Assembly (NCBI GenBank): GCA_949289045.1
Contig: CASEMN010000012.1
Location: 1-64,000, forward strand
Length of the DNA: 64,000 nucleotides
Direction of reading: 5' to 3'
DNA from: an uncultured Oscillospiraceae bacterium
GTDB taxonomy: Bacteria; Bacillota; Clostridia; Oscillospirales; Acutalibacteraceae
This document shows, one piece after another, positions 34,984 to 42,961 of this stretch (positions are counted from its first letter, which is position 1; each line of letters begins with the position of its first letter). The notes under the pieces were generated by a model. That model did not search any database. It had not been told where the DNA came from and saw only the letters and a program-made list of their open reading frames with translations. The position numbers and the translations under genes are program-made.

Positions 34984-35010
34984 AGGCAAGAGGCGGAAAG
35001 CCTCCTGCCT
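34984..35010 (-). terminator. Intercistronic hairpin between aminotransferase and aldolase genes
   Basis: On the minus strand, arms of 11 bp with one G-T pair (35010-35000 and 34994-34984) are followed by ATTTTTTAA. It likely ends part of the aminotransferase transcripts and lowers aldolase expression. Confidence 0.72.
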
Positions 35011-35021
35011 GATGAAAGGAA

Positions 35022-36494
35022 TTATTCCTTAATAGCGACGTTCTCGAATACCTTATCGAAACGTGTAAGAGCGTCGTCAATCATTTCCTCATTGTAGGCA
35101 GCGCTTGTGTAAAGTCTGCTTCCTGCAAGAGTTACGAGGCCTTCTGCCATGTAGGCAGCGCCCATATGCTCCATCTCTTTCTTTCTCTCGTTTGTAGCGG
35201 AAAGAATTGAGGGGATCTGCCAGGGCTTCTTCCAGTTAATGGAGAAGTGCATTGTACCAACTGTTTCAAGATGGCAAATCGAACCCTGGTTGAAAGCAAC
35301 GAAGGGAAGGCCGTGCTTTTTAATGAGCTTCTGAAGACCTTCTGTGAGACGGTCACCCATCTGACCAGCAACCTGGCAAGCGTTTCTCTTTTCGATTTCC
35401 TCGAGGGTGTAGTAACCGGCAACGCAGCTAAGGGGGTTAGCAGCCATTGTGCCGCCTACGAGAGCTTTCTTTGTCTTTGAACCCTGAAGACCTGCGCCGA
35501 GGTACTTCATGTACTCTCTCTTACCGCCGAGTCCGCCTGCTCCGGGATATCCGCCGGCGATAACTTTACCGAATACTGTAAGGTCAGGAGAAACTCCGAA
35601 GTAACCCTGAGCACCAGCCATACCGATACGGAAGCCTGTAACAACCTCATCGAATACGAGAAGTGCGCCATACTTACGGCAGAGTTTTTCAACGTTCTTG
35701 TTGAAGTCCTTATCAAGGGGACGAGTACCGCTTTCGGGACCGACAGGCTCGATGAAAACAGCAGCTGTGCCGCCTCTGAACTGGTTGAGCTTGAGCTTTT
35801 TCTCAAGGTCGTTCAGATCGTTGGGGAAGAACTCCTGTGTATCCTTGAATATGTAAAGGGGAACACCGTGTGCCTGTGTGAACTTTGTTCCGGGTACGCG
35901 GATACCGTAAGCGAGCTGATCGCTCCAGCCGTGGTAAGCACCGCCCATTTTAAGGATGTACTTTTTCTTTGTTGCAAGACGTGCTACACGAGCGGCAGCC
36001 ATGCAAGCCTCAGTACCTGAACCGAGCATTCTGAACATATCAACTGACTCGAAAGAATCAACAATCTTCTTAGCAAGTTTATATTCATACTCATGGAAAA
36101 GACCTGTTGAAGGACCGCAGTCGTTAAGAAGCTCAATAACCTTTTCACGTACAACGGGGTCGTTGCTTCCGAGAACGGTGGGACCGCCTGCCTGCAGGAA
36201 GTCGTAATACTCGTTACCGTCAAGGTCGTAAAGTTTTGCTCCCAAAGCCTTTGTGAATACAAGGGGGAAGGGATAGTTGAAAGCGAGGTTGTGCTGAACG
36301 CCGCCGGGAATAACCTGACGAGCCTCTTCAATCATAACCTTTGACTTAGCGCACTTTACGTCATAATACTCTTTTTCATACTTAGCAAGTGCATCGGGCT
36401 TAATGCTGTAGATGGGCTTCTTGATAAGCTCATCAAGCTGTTTTGTAACAGCAGCTGCATCGTGGTAATTTGTAATTGCAAATCTGTTATCCAT
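35022..36494 (-). CDS. Class III PLP aminotransferase (glutamate-1-semialdehyde aminomutase-like)
   Basis: The 490-residue enzyme belongs to the fold-type I PLP class III aminotransferases. The closest pattern is HemL-like: LYDLDGNEYYDFLQAGGPTVLG, FRMLGSGTEACMAAARVAR, YHGWSDQLAYG, the cofactor Asp in LLVFDEVVTGFRIG and the PLP Lys in VFGKVIAGGYPGAGG. An N-terminal extension of about 60 residues is unusual for HemL, and no other haem-synthesis genes lie near. With an aldolase and a FGGY kinase nearby, it more likely acts on an amino sugar or a sugar-derived aldehyde. Promoter and operator lie just upstream. Confidence 0.87.
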   Translation of the reverse strand: MDNRFAITNYHDAAAVTKQLDELIKKPIYSIKPDALAKYEKEYYDVKCAKSKVMIEEARQVIPGGVQHNLAFNYPFPLVFTKALGAKLYDLDGNEYYDFLQAGGPTVLGSNDPVVREKVIELLNDCGPSTGLFHEYEYKLAKKIVDSFESVDMFRMLGSGTEACMAAARVARLATKKKYILKMGGAYHGWSDQLAYGIRVPGTKFTQAHGVPLYIFKDTQEFFPNDLNDLEKKLKLNQFRGGTAAVFIEPVGPESGTRPLDKDFNKNVEKLCRKYGALLVFDEVVTGFRIGMAGAQGYFGVSPDLTVFGKVIAGGYPGAGGLGGKREYMKYLGAGLQGSKTKKALVGGTMAANPLSCVAGYYTLEEIEKRNACQVAGQMGDRLTEGLQKLIKKHGLPFVAFNQGSICHLETVGTMHFSINWKKPWQIPSILSATNERKKEMEHMGAAYMAEGLVTLAGSRLYTSAAYNEEMIDDALTRFDKVFENVAIKE

Positions 36495-36550
36495 TTTGCT
36501 GACATCCTCCTGTTTCGATAAATTTCGATAAATTTTGAAATTCTCCCCGT

Positions 36551-36602
36551 AAAGGTGAATTTCTGCTCACCTTTAGTATATCATATAAATTTTTTAAGTC
36601 AA
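36551..36602 (-). promoter_or_regulatory. Promoter and operator-like palindrome of the aminotransferase gene
   Basis: Minus-strand TTGACT (36602-36597), 16 nt, and TATACT (36580-36575). Immediately downstream is a perfect inverted repeat AAAGGTGA-N8-TCACCTTT (36551-36574) covering the expected transcription start, a good place for a repressor site. Confidence 0.65.
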
Positions 36603-36643
36603 ACACTATAAGAATATTTTTGAAATTTTGTAGGAATTGATAT

Positions 36644-36697
36644 TTGCAAAAGGAAATCTTTGTGATAAAATTACAATATAAAGTGAGTGAACGCTCA
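36644..36697 (+). promoter_or_regulatory. Promoter and operator of the tetR gene
   Basis: TTGCAA (36644-36649), 16 nt and TAAAAT (36666-36671) form a promoter. The imperfect palindrome TGAGTGAACGCTCA (36684-36697) covers the start region and resembles TetR-family operators, which suggests autorepression. Confidence 0.6.
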
Positions 36698-36793
36698 TAT
36701 TTTGAGTGTGGCGGACCATAACGCCGTGTTTTTTAATGTAAAAAGTGGATGTGCGCCACAAAATTAAATGTTATATCCCCGGAGGATTTACCG

Positions 36794-37471
36794 ATGAACT
36801 CAGAAAAATCCATCTGTTACCATAAAAGTACTTTCGACAATATCCCCCCCGAAAAGCGCCGTAGAATACTTGATGTTGCTACTGAAGAGTTTGCAAACAG
36901 AGGTTTTGAAGGAACAAATATAAACGTAATAGCGAAAAAAGCTCAGGTAAGCGTAGGTTCTCTTTATAAATATTTTGATACTAAGCAGGATCTTTACCTT
37001 ACTACTGTAAGGGTTGGTATAGATAAATTGAAAGCTATTTTATATGAAGTAGCTGGAGCCGACGAAGATGTTCTTTTGAAGTTACGTGATGTTATAAGGG
37101 CTATTCAAAAAACTTCAAGAGAATATAATGTTTTACTTAAACTTTATAATGGTATGACAGGTGAGAGCAGTTCAGAAATGCTGAGCGCTCTTTCGAGAGA
37201 TATGGAATCTGTTTCGGCTCAGCTTTATGCGGAGCTCATAAGAAAGGGACAGCAGTCAGGAGAAATCCGCAAAGATTTGAGTCCGGAAATGGGTGCTTTT
37301 CTTTTGGATAACCTTCTTATGTCTTTGCAGTTTACCTATGCATGTGATTATTATTCCGAACGTTTCAAGGTTTTTGCAGGCGATGATATTTTTGACAGAG
37401 ATGAGTTCGTTACGGAAGAGATGATAAAATTTATCAAATCGGCCTTTGCTTCAAAGGAAGAGAAAAAATAA
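36794..37471 (+). CDS. TetR/AcrR family transcriptional regulator
   Basis: The 225-residue protein has the TetR N-terminal helix-turn-helix (about 18-65: RRRILDVATEEFANRGFEGTN, then VGSLYKYFDTKQDLY) and a helical ligand domain. I start it at the ATG at 36794 because GGAGG precedes it by about 8 nt; the frame is open 15 codons further upstream without a site. It is divergent from the aminotransferase-aldolase unit and upstream of a kinase gene, so it may regulate one or both sides. Ligand unknown. Confidence 0.92.
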   Translation: MNSEKSICYHKSTFDNIPPEKRRRILDVATEEFANRGFEGTNINVIAKKAQVSVGSLYKYFDTKQDLYLTTVRVGIDKLKAILYEVAGADEDVLLKLRDVIRAIQKTSREYNVLLKLYNGMTGESSSEMLSALSRDMESVSAQLYAELIRKGQQSGEIRKDLSPEMGAFLLDNLLMSLQFTYACDYYSERFKVFAGDDIFDRDEFVTEEMIKFIKSAFASKEEKK

Positions 37472-37715
37472 TTCTGCTTTAAATTACCGAAATTGCAGGC
37501 GGTACCGTAGGCGGATTATTTGTCCGAGTTTGAAATTTATCTGCAATTGAATTTCACAGCGAATACATACTATGTTTCAGAGTAAACAAAAGGTACTTAT
37601 GTTATACCTACAATGTATAAACGCAAAATTGCTGTGAAACTATAAGGCGCTTTGATGTTTAAGCGTCTTTATTCAATTTCATCGGACACTATATAAATTT
37701 TACAGGGGGAATATT
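37472..37715 (+). promoter_or_regulatory. Leader region of the FGGY kinase gene
   Basis: Between tetR and the kinase are several inverted repeats: TTTCACAGC near 37552 and GCTGTGAAA near 37630 (about 80 nt apart), AGGTA/TACCT around 37590-37608, and a 9-bp stem with one G-T pair (37644-37652 with 37661-37669) followed by TATTCAATTT. No clear promoter hexamers. Possible operator and attenuator; inference only. Confidence 0.35.
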
Positions 37716-39317
37716 ATGAATAAGCCAACGCTTGTTATGGCTTACGACGTAGGAACAACTGGGGTTAAAACATGTCTTTTTGAAATTACGGATACGATTA
37801 AAATTGTCGCTTCCGCAATGGAGGGATATGAGCTCTTTGTTTTGCCGGAAGGCGGTGCGGAGCAGGATCCGGCGCAGTGGTGGAGTGCAATGTGTTCAAC
37901 CACCAAAGAGGTTATTAAAAAAGCAGGTATAGCTCCCGAAGAAATCAAGGGCGTTTCTTTCTGTTCTCAGATGCAGGGACTTGTTCTTGTTGACAAAAAC
38001 GGAGAGCCTGTAAGAAGAGCTATGAGCTACATGGATCAGCGTGCCCGTGAAGAGCTTCAAAAGGGTATTGCTCATGGTCCCCAGATTGCAGGAGCCAACA
38101 TTTTTAAGCTTCTCAAATCTCTTATGATAACTGGTGCTGTTGCGGCAAGTGTAAAAGATCCCGTATGGAAATACAAATGGGTTGAGGCTCATGAGCCGGA
38201 AAACTTCAGCCGTGTTTATAAATGGCTTGATGTTAAAGAGTATCTTATCTGCAAGCTTACAGGCGAGTTTATTATGACTCAGGACTCAGCTTTTGCCAGC
38301 TTGCTTTACGATATACGAAAGGGCAAAGAGGATTGGAGCCCTGAAATCTGCAAAATGCTTGGGGTAAACACCGATCATCTTGCTAAGATTATAAAGTCAA
38401 CTGATAAAGTAGGCGGAGTCACTGAAAAGGCAGCCGCAGAGATTGGCCTCGCACCTGGAACCGCTGTTTTCGGCGGCGGCGGAGACGCTTCCCTTATTGG
38501 TGTAGGAGCCGGTTCCGTTAAAGTTGGCGATACTCATATTTACTCCGGTACATCCGGCTGGGTATCAACTGTTGTAGATAAGAGCATTGTGGATACAAGT
38601 GCCATGATAGCCGCTGTTGTAGGTGCAGATGAAGGCAAATTCAACTATTTTGCTGAGCTTGAAACAGCTGGTAAATGTCTTGAGTGGGTTAAGGATCACC
38701 TTGCCCTTGATGAAATCGGCATTTATCTTAAAAAGACTCACGTTGCAGAGTCACCCGAAGTTGTTTACACAAGTCTTTACGACTATATGACCGATGTAAT
38801 TAAAACGGTTCCGGCAGGTTCTAACGGAGTAATATTCACTCCCTGGCTTCATGGAAACCGCTGTCCCTTTGAAGATCCCAACTCAAGAGGCATGTTCTTC
38901 AACATAAGCCTTGATACAGGCAAAACTGAGCTTATCCGCTCCGTTCTTGAAGGTGTTGCATATCATATGCGTTGGCTTCTTGAAACACAGAATAAAAAGA
39001 TTTCAACTTCAAATCCTGTGAGATTTGTTGGCGGCGGAGCACTTTCCGATGTTACAAGTCAGATTCTTGCCGACTGCATCGGACGTAAGGTTGAAACTGT
39101 TGACAGTCCTCAGAATGTCGGTTCCGTAGGCGCCGCTGTTGTTGTTGCGGTAGGACTTGGAATTATAGATGACATTTCTCAGGCAGGAAAGCTTGTAAAG
39201 CCCAGCAAGAGCTTTGAGCCCAATCCGGCAAATAAAGCCGCTTATGATAAGGGCTTTGAAACTTATAAGGTACTCTACAAGACAAACAAGAAAAATTTTG
39301 CCAAGATGAACGGCTGA
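37716..39317 (+). CDS. FGGY family carbohydrate kinase (xylulokinase-like)
   Basis: FGGY kinases phosphorylate sugars and polyols with ATP. The 533-residue protein has the actin-like N-terminal phosphate loop AYDVGTTGVKTCLFE (about 9-23), the substrate region SFCSQMQGLVLVDKNG, YMDQRA, the second ATP loop GDTHIYSGTSGWVSTV (about 272-287) and the C-terminal FVGGGALSDVTSQILADCIG. It is slightly longer than the 480-510 usual for xylulokinase. GGGGGAATATT lies before the ATG. It is followed by a terminator. The exact sugar is unclear. Confidence 0.88.
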   Translation: MNKPTLVMAYDVGTTGVKTCLFEITDTIKIVASAMEGYELFVLPEGGAEQDPAQWWSAMCSTTKEVIKKAGIAPEEIKGVSFCSQMQGLVLVDKNGEPVRRAMSYMDQRAREELQKGIAHGPQIAGANIFKLLKSLMITGAVAASVKDPVWKYKWVEAHEPENFSRVYKWLDVKEYLICKLTGEFIMTQDSAFASLLYDIRKGKEDWSPEICKMLGVNTDHLAKIIKSTDKVGGVTEKAAAEIGLAPGTAVFGGGGDASLIGVGAGSVKVGDTHIYSGTSGWVSTVVDKSIVDTSAMIAAVVGADEGKFNYFAELETAGKCLEWVKDHLALDEIGIYLKKTHVAESPEVVYTSLYDYMTDVIKTVPAGSNGVIFTPWLHGNRCPFEDPNSRGMFFNISLDTGKTELIRSVLEGVAYHMRWLLETQNKKISTSNPVRFVGGGALSDVTSQILADCIGRKVETVDSPQNVGSVGAAVVVAVGLGIIDDISQAGKLVKPSKSFEPNPANKAAYDKGFETYKVLYKTNKKNFAKMNG

Positions 39318-39333
39318 AAATACTGAAATATTG

Positions 39334-39361
39334 CGGGACTGTAAAAACGGTCCCGTTTTTG
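39334..39361 (+). terminator. Terminator of the FGGY kinase gene
   Basis: CGGGAC (39334-39339) pairs with GTCCCG (39350-39355), followed by TTTTTG, 16 nt after the stop codon. Confidence 0.85.
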
Positions 39362-39381
39362 TTTACGAAAGGCAGGTTACC

Positions 39382-40383
39382 ATGACAAAGCTGAAAATCT
39401 TCACATTAAATGTCTGGAGCGGATTTCGCTACAATGGTCTATTAAAGCTTGAAGAATATGAAACACCTGAGGAGAGGGAAAGGCGTTATGAGGGGCTTTG
39501 CAGTGAAATAAGAAGCCTTGACCCCGATGTGATTTTTCTAAATGAAGTAAATCCGATGTTCAAATATGCCAAGCGTATTTCAAAAGAACTGGGATACGAC
39601 TGGATAGGCCATATGGGTGTTGCAGGAGTAAGAGCTTTTGGCGTTGGTTTTCCTGTAAATCTTCGGGAAGGGGATATAATCCTTGCCAAAAAGGAACTGA
39701 AGCTGCAATACTGTTCAAGCCGCCATTTAGGTGGAAAGGGATATTGCGGAAATTATTTTTCTTTCCATTTTGATAATCTTACGCAGGGTGTTCTCGGTAA
39801 AATAACAGTGGACGGAAAGGAAGTATATCTTTGCTGTACTCACTGGATAGCCGCTCCTGAAGTCAGCGAAGAAAATTTTGAAAAACTTAATGAGCTGTGC
39901 AAAAAGTGGAAGTTTGATAAAAGTGAAATATCAGCTGCAAAGGAAAAGCTTTTGGAAATAAACGACGTTAAGCTTAAAGAAGCTCAGAGGCTTTGCAGCT
40001 GGCTTGAAACTGAGGTCAAACCGGAAACGCCCTTAATTGTCGGCGGAGATTTTAACGCAGAAGCCGATTGGAATGAGCTTGTCTATCTTATAGAAAAGGG
40101 ATACAGGCGACTTGTGCCCGATGATGAGGGAATACGCACATGGGATCCACGTTTCAACACAAATTTACAGAAGTATTATGTTGATGAGACAAAAATAAAG
40201 CAAAAAAGCCTCTACCATCAGCTGGATGCAGAGGATGAAATGCCGGAAAGAAATATTGATCACTTTTTTGTAAAAGCTATTGAACCCGGAAAAGATGAAA
40301 TATGCACAGTTGCCGCAACGGAAAAATTCCGAGAAAACAGTATTTCAGATCACCACGGACTGATGTGTGTTGTAGAAGTTTAA
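39382..40383 (+). CDS. Endonuclease/exonuclease/phosphatase family protein, cytoplasmic
   Basis: A 333-residue EEP-fold protein without signal peptide. Visible motifs: IFTLNVWSGFRY (about 6-17), VIFLNEVNPMF (metal Glu), CCTHWIAAPE, VGGDFNAEADWNEL (catalytic Asp-Asn) and near the end NSISDHHGLMCVVEV (catalytic Asp-His). The ATG at 39382 is used because the longer frame begins inside the preceding terminator. The family includes phosphodiesterases, sphingomyelinase-like enzymes and nucleases; this member is unassigned. Confidence 0.85.
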   Translation: MTKLKIFTLNVWSGFRYNGLLKLEEYETPEERERRYEGLCSEIRSLDPDVIFLNEVNPMFKYAKRISKELGYDWIGHMGVAGVRAFGVGFPVNLREGDIILAKKELKLQYCSSRHLGGKGYCGNYFSFHFDNLTQGVLGKITVDGKEVYLCCTHWIAAPEVSEENFEKLNELCKKWKFDKSEISAAKEKLLEINDVKLKEAQRLCSWLETEVKPETPLIVGGDFNAEADWNELVYLIEKGYRRLVPDDEGIRTWDPRFNTNLQKYYVDETKIKQKSLYHQLDAEDEMPERNIDHFFVKAIEPGKDEICTVAATEKFRENSISDHHGLMCVVEV

Positions 40384-40485
40384 TGCCGGATATATCTGCG
40401 CAACTTTCATATGTTAATTTGTGCAAAAATATTAGTGATTTTATAAATAAAATGCAGAAAAAATCTGTACATATTATGTAATCTG

Positions 40486-40514
40486 TTGAATTTTTATAAC
40501 GACGGTGTTATATT
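40486..40514 (+). promoter_or_regulatory. Promoter of the GPH symporter operon
   Basis: TTGAAT (40486-40491), 17 nt and TATATT (40509-40514) lie about 30 nt before the ribosome site GAGGAGG of the symporter gene. Confidence 0.65.
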
Positions 40515-40547
40515 ATCTAAGGTAAGGACCATCGAGGAGGTTTTACT

Positions 40548-42014
40548 ATGGATAATTCAAACACTTTGCAAAACCGCAGATTTGTGGGAATAAAAGAAAC
40601 TTTGATTTATGGTTTTGCAAACGGCGGACAGTGCATGAGCTATACATTTATGTCGTCATGGCTTGTGTACTTTTTTGTAAGCGTTTTTAAAATTGATCCC
40701 GAAGCCGTGTCGTTTATGATTTTTGTGGTAGGTATTTGGGATACCATAAACGATCCTATAATGGGTTCGATTATCGACCGTACAAGAACCAGGTTCGGTA
40801 AACTGCGTCCTTGGCTTCTTGTTGTGCCTATACCTCTTGCAATCGCCACGGTAATGCTTTTTTCCGGTCCGGAGCTTTTAGCCGATGAACCTGTAAACTC
40901 TGTAAAACGAATAGTTTACATGTATGTGTCGTACATAATCTGGGAGCTTTTCTATACAATCGGCGACGTTCCTTTCTGGGGACTTTCAGCAAGTATTTCC
41001 CCGAACCCCAAAGAGCGTACCAACGCTATAACTTCAGCAAGATTTATTTCAAGTATCCTCGGCGGCCTTCCCGGAATAGTTATATCACCTCTTATAGATT
41101 TGGCTAAGGATGGAAAAATAGACGTTCCTCTTCATACAATGTTCTTTGTGATGGGCTTAGTGGTTTCAATAGTCGGTATGGCGATTTTCTCCCTTGCCGG
41201 AATTTTTGTAAAAGAAAGAGTTGTAAGCCTTTCAGATGAACCTAAGTTTACGGACAGTATGCGCTTCCTTTTCAAAAACAAGCCCCTTATGATGATAATT
41301 CTTTCAAATGTTTTGGGTGCTTTAGGGGGAATAGGCGGCATATTCTCTACTTACTACTATATAGATGTTCTGGGTTCCGCAACGGTATCGCTGTTTATTG
41401 GTATCCCCGGAACAATTGTAGGTTTTGTGTCATATCTCATGATCCCGTATTTCAAAAATCGCTGGGATAACCGTAAGATCATGATTCTCACCGGACTTTA
41501 CACTGCTGCAATACCGATAGCTGTATATTTTGTAGGAATAAAGTATGCTTCAAATATTTGGATTATAGCTCCTGTTCTGGCGATACAGGGAGCTCTTACA
41601 GCAATAGTCAGCGCCATAAGAATGGTAGTGCCCACTGAAATGATTTCGGATACCGTTGATTATATGGAATGGAAAACCGGAAAACGCAGTGAGGGAATGG
41701 CTTTCTCTGTACTTACCTTTGTAGGAAAGCTTTCAGGTTCTATTCAAAAATCTATCGGTACCGCTCTTTTAGGCGCAAGCTTTGTAGGCTATATTATAGT
41801 TGAAGGCGTTGACCATGTACCTCAGACCGATGCTACAAAAGCCTGGATTTGGGCGTTCTTTACAATAATTCCCGCTGTTCTCGGACTGCTCGGAATAATT
41901 CCTTATCTGGCTTATGATTTAGTTGGCGATAAGTTAAAGAAAATTCGTGACGACCTTGACGCAAGACGTATGGCCGTTGTTCAGTCAGAAAATGATGGAA
42001 AGGCCGGTGAGTGA
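40548..42014 (+). CDS. MFS sugar:cation symporter, GPH family
   Basis: A 488-residue, 12-helix transporter of the glycoside-pentoside-hexuronide family, with the conserved loop DRTRTRFGKLRPWLLVVPIP (about 76-95) and TEMISDTVDYMEWKTGKRSEG (364-384). Length is typical of the family, unlike the extended paralogue at 29 kb. Its gene starts a unit with a zinc-ribbon protein (2 nt gap) and a lipoprotein. Cargo is unknown; sugar or glycoside is expected. Confidence 0.9.
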   Translation: MDNSNTLQNRRFVGIKETLIYGFANGGQCMSYTFMSSWLVYFFVSVFKIDPEAVSFMIFVVGIWDTINDPIMGSIIDRTRTRFGKLRPWLLVVPIPLAIATVMLFSGPELLADEPVNSVKRIVYMYVSYIIWELFYTIGDVPFWGLSASISPNPKERTNAITSARFISSILGGLPGIVISPLIDLAKDGKIDVPLHTMFFVMGLVVSIVGMAIFSLAGIFVKERVVSLSDEPKFTDSMRFLFKNKPLMMIILSNVLGALGGIGGIFSTYYYIDVLGSATVSLFIGIPGTIVGFVSYLMIPYFKNRWDNRKIMILTGLYTAAIPIAVYFVGIKYASNIWIIAPVLAIQGALTAIVSAIRMVVPTEMISDTVDYMEWKTGKRSEGMAFSVLTFVGKLSGSIQKSIGTALLGASFVGYIIVEGVDHVPQTDATKAWIWAFFTIIPAVLGLLGIIPYLAYDLVGDKLKKIRDDLDARRMAVVQSENDGKAGE

Positions 42015-42016
42015 TA

Positions 42017-42262
42017 ATGGCAAAGTGTCCAAAGTGCGGGGCTCCGATATCGCCATTTGATTGGCGTGCCGATTGTAAAAATTGCGGTATTAATCTTATG
42101 ACATATAATATGGAAGCTCGTCTTGATGAAGATGAGAAAAAGGCTGAGGCTGAGTATGAAAAGCTCGATGAACTTATTGCAAAATTCCAGCCTCGTATAG
42201 ATGCTGTCAAGAATACAGGAAAGAAGATAAAGGAAAAACTGAAAAGAAAGAAAAATCCATAA
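42017..42262 (+). CDS. Small zinc-ribbon protein
   Basis: The 81-residue protein begins AKCPKCGAPISPFDW and has a second CKNC pair (CPKC at 4-7 and CKNC at 20-23), which is a four-Cys zinc ribbon. A Glu/Lys-rich helical region follows, ending in KLKRKKNP. It starts 2 nt after the symporter stop codon (in-frame GTG at 42011 possible). No membrane segment. Function unknown; its position suggests it is expressed with the symporter and the lipoprotein. Confidence 0.78.
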   Translation: MAKCPKCGAPISPFDWRADCKNCGINLMTYNMEARLDEDEKKAEAEYEKLDELIAKFQPRIDAVKNTGKKIKEKLKRKKNP

Positions 42263-42277
42263 AGGAGAATATGGGAT

Positions 42278-42916
42278 ATGAAAAGAGCAATTAAAATTAT
42301 AGCGGCTGTTCTTGCCGCACTGATATTGACTATGGCATTTTCTGCCTGCGGTTCCGCAAAGAATCCGGAGGATGCTGTGGAGGGACTGTTCGATGCTCTT
42401 AAAGATCAGAATTTAATCGAAGCGGCAAAGTATGTTGATTTAGAGAGCATAGAAGATTTAATTTCAGATAAAAGTAAAGTCGAAGACGCTCAGGCGTTTC
42501 TTAAAGAGATAGGAAAAAAACTGGATTATGAAATTATATCCTGTGAAGAGGTAGAAGAAAATACGGCGAAAGTCAGAACAAAGGTTACTTCTATAGATAT
42601 GGCTGCGGTTATGAAAGAGTACATAACTCAGGGAATGCAGTACAGTTTATCCTCGGTATTCGGTTCAGGTGTGGCAACCGATGAGGAAAATCAGGAGTAT
42701 ATGGAAAAGCTGTTTATGGAATGTCTTACCAAAGAGGGGATAGGAACAGTTACCAACGAAATCGACGTCACCGTTGTAAAACAGGATGGAAACTGGAAGG
42801 TCAAAGCAGATAATACTTTCAACGATGCCGTTCTTGGAGGCATAACCAATACTGCGGAGAGCATTTTGTCGGAATTCGGCGAAAGCTTACTTGGCAGTTT
42901 TGAAACACAGGAATAA
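42278..42916 (+). CDS. Secreted lipoprotein of unknown function
   Basis: A 212-residue protein with a lipoprotein signal (KRAIKIIAAVLAALILTMAFSAC; lipobox FSAC, Cys24). The mature part starts GSAKNPEDAVEGLFDALKDQN, a pattern like DUF4878/NTF2-like lipoproteins in Firmicutes. It is anchored outside the membrane. AAAGGAG precedes the ATG. It is the last gene of the symporter unit and ends at a terminator. Function unknown. Confidence 0.82.
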   Translation: MKRAIKIIAAVLAALILTMAFSACGSAKNPEDAVEGLFDALKDQNLIEAAKYVDLESIEDLISDKSKVEDAQAFLKEIGKKLDYEIISCEEVEENTAKVRTKVTSIDMAAVMKEYITQGMQYSLSSVFGSGVATDEENQEYMEKLFMECLTKEGIGTVTNEIDVTVVKQDGNWKVKADNTFNDAVLGGITNTAESILSEFGESLLGSFETQE

Positions 42917-42921
42917 AAAAC

Positions 42922-42955
42922 AGAGCCGAAGCTTTTGCTTCGGCTCTAATTTTTT
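42922..42955. terminator. Bidirectional terminator
   Basis: AGAGCCGAAGC (42922-42932) and GCTTCGGCTCT (42937-42947) form a perfect 11-bp stem with a TTTT loop, followed by AATTTTTTA. It lies between the convergent lipoprotein and CNNM-type genes. Confidence 0.92.
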
Positions 42956-42961
42956 ATGATT

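Noticed and set aside
35022..36494. Haem biosynthesis gene hemL
   Set aside because: Pattern is HemL-like, but the 60-residue N-terminal extension, catabolic neighbours and absence of other hem genes argue against it.
39331..39381. N-terminal extension of the second EEP protein
   Set aside because: The extra 17 codons lie inside the terminator of the FGGY kinase gene.
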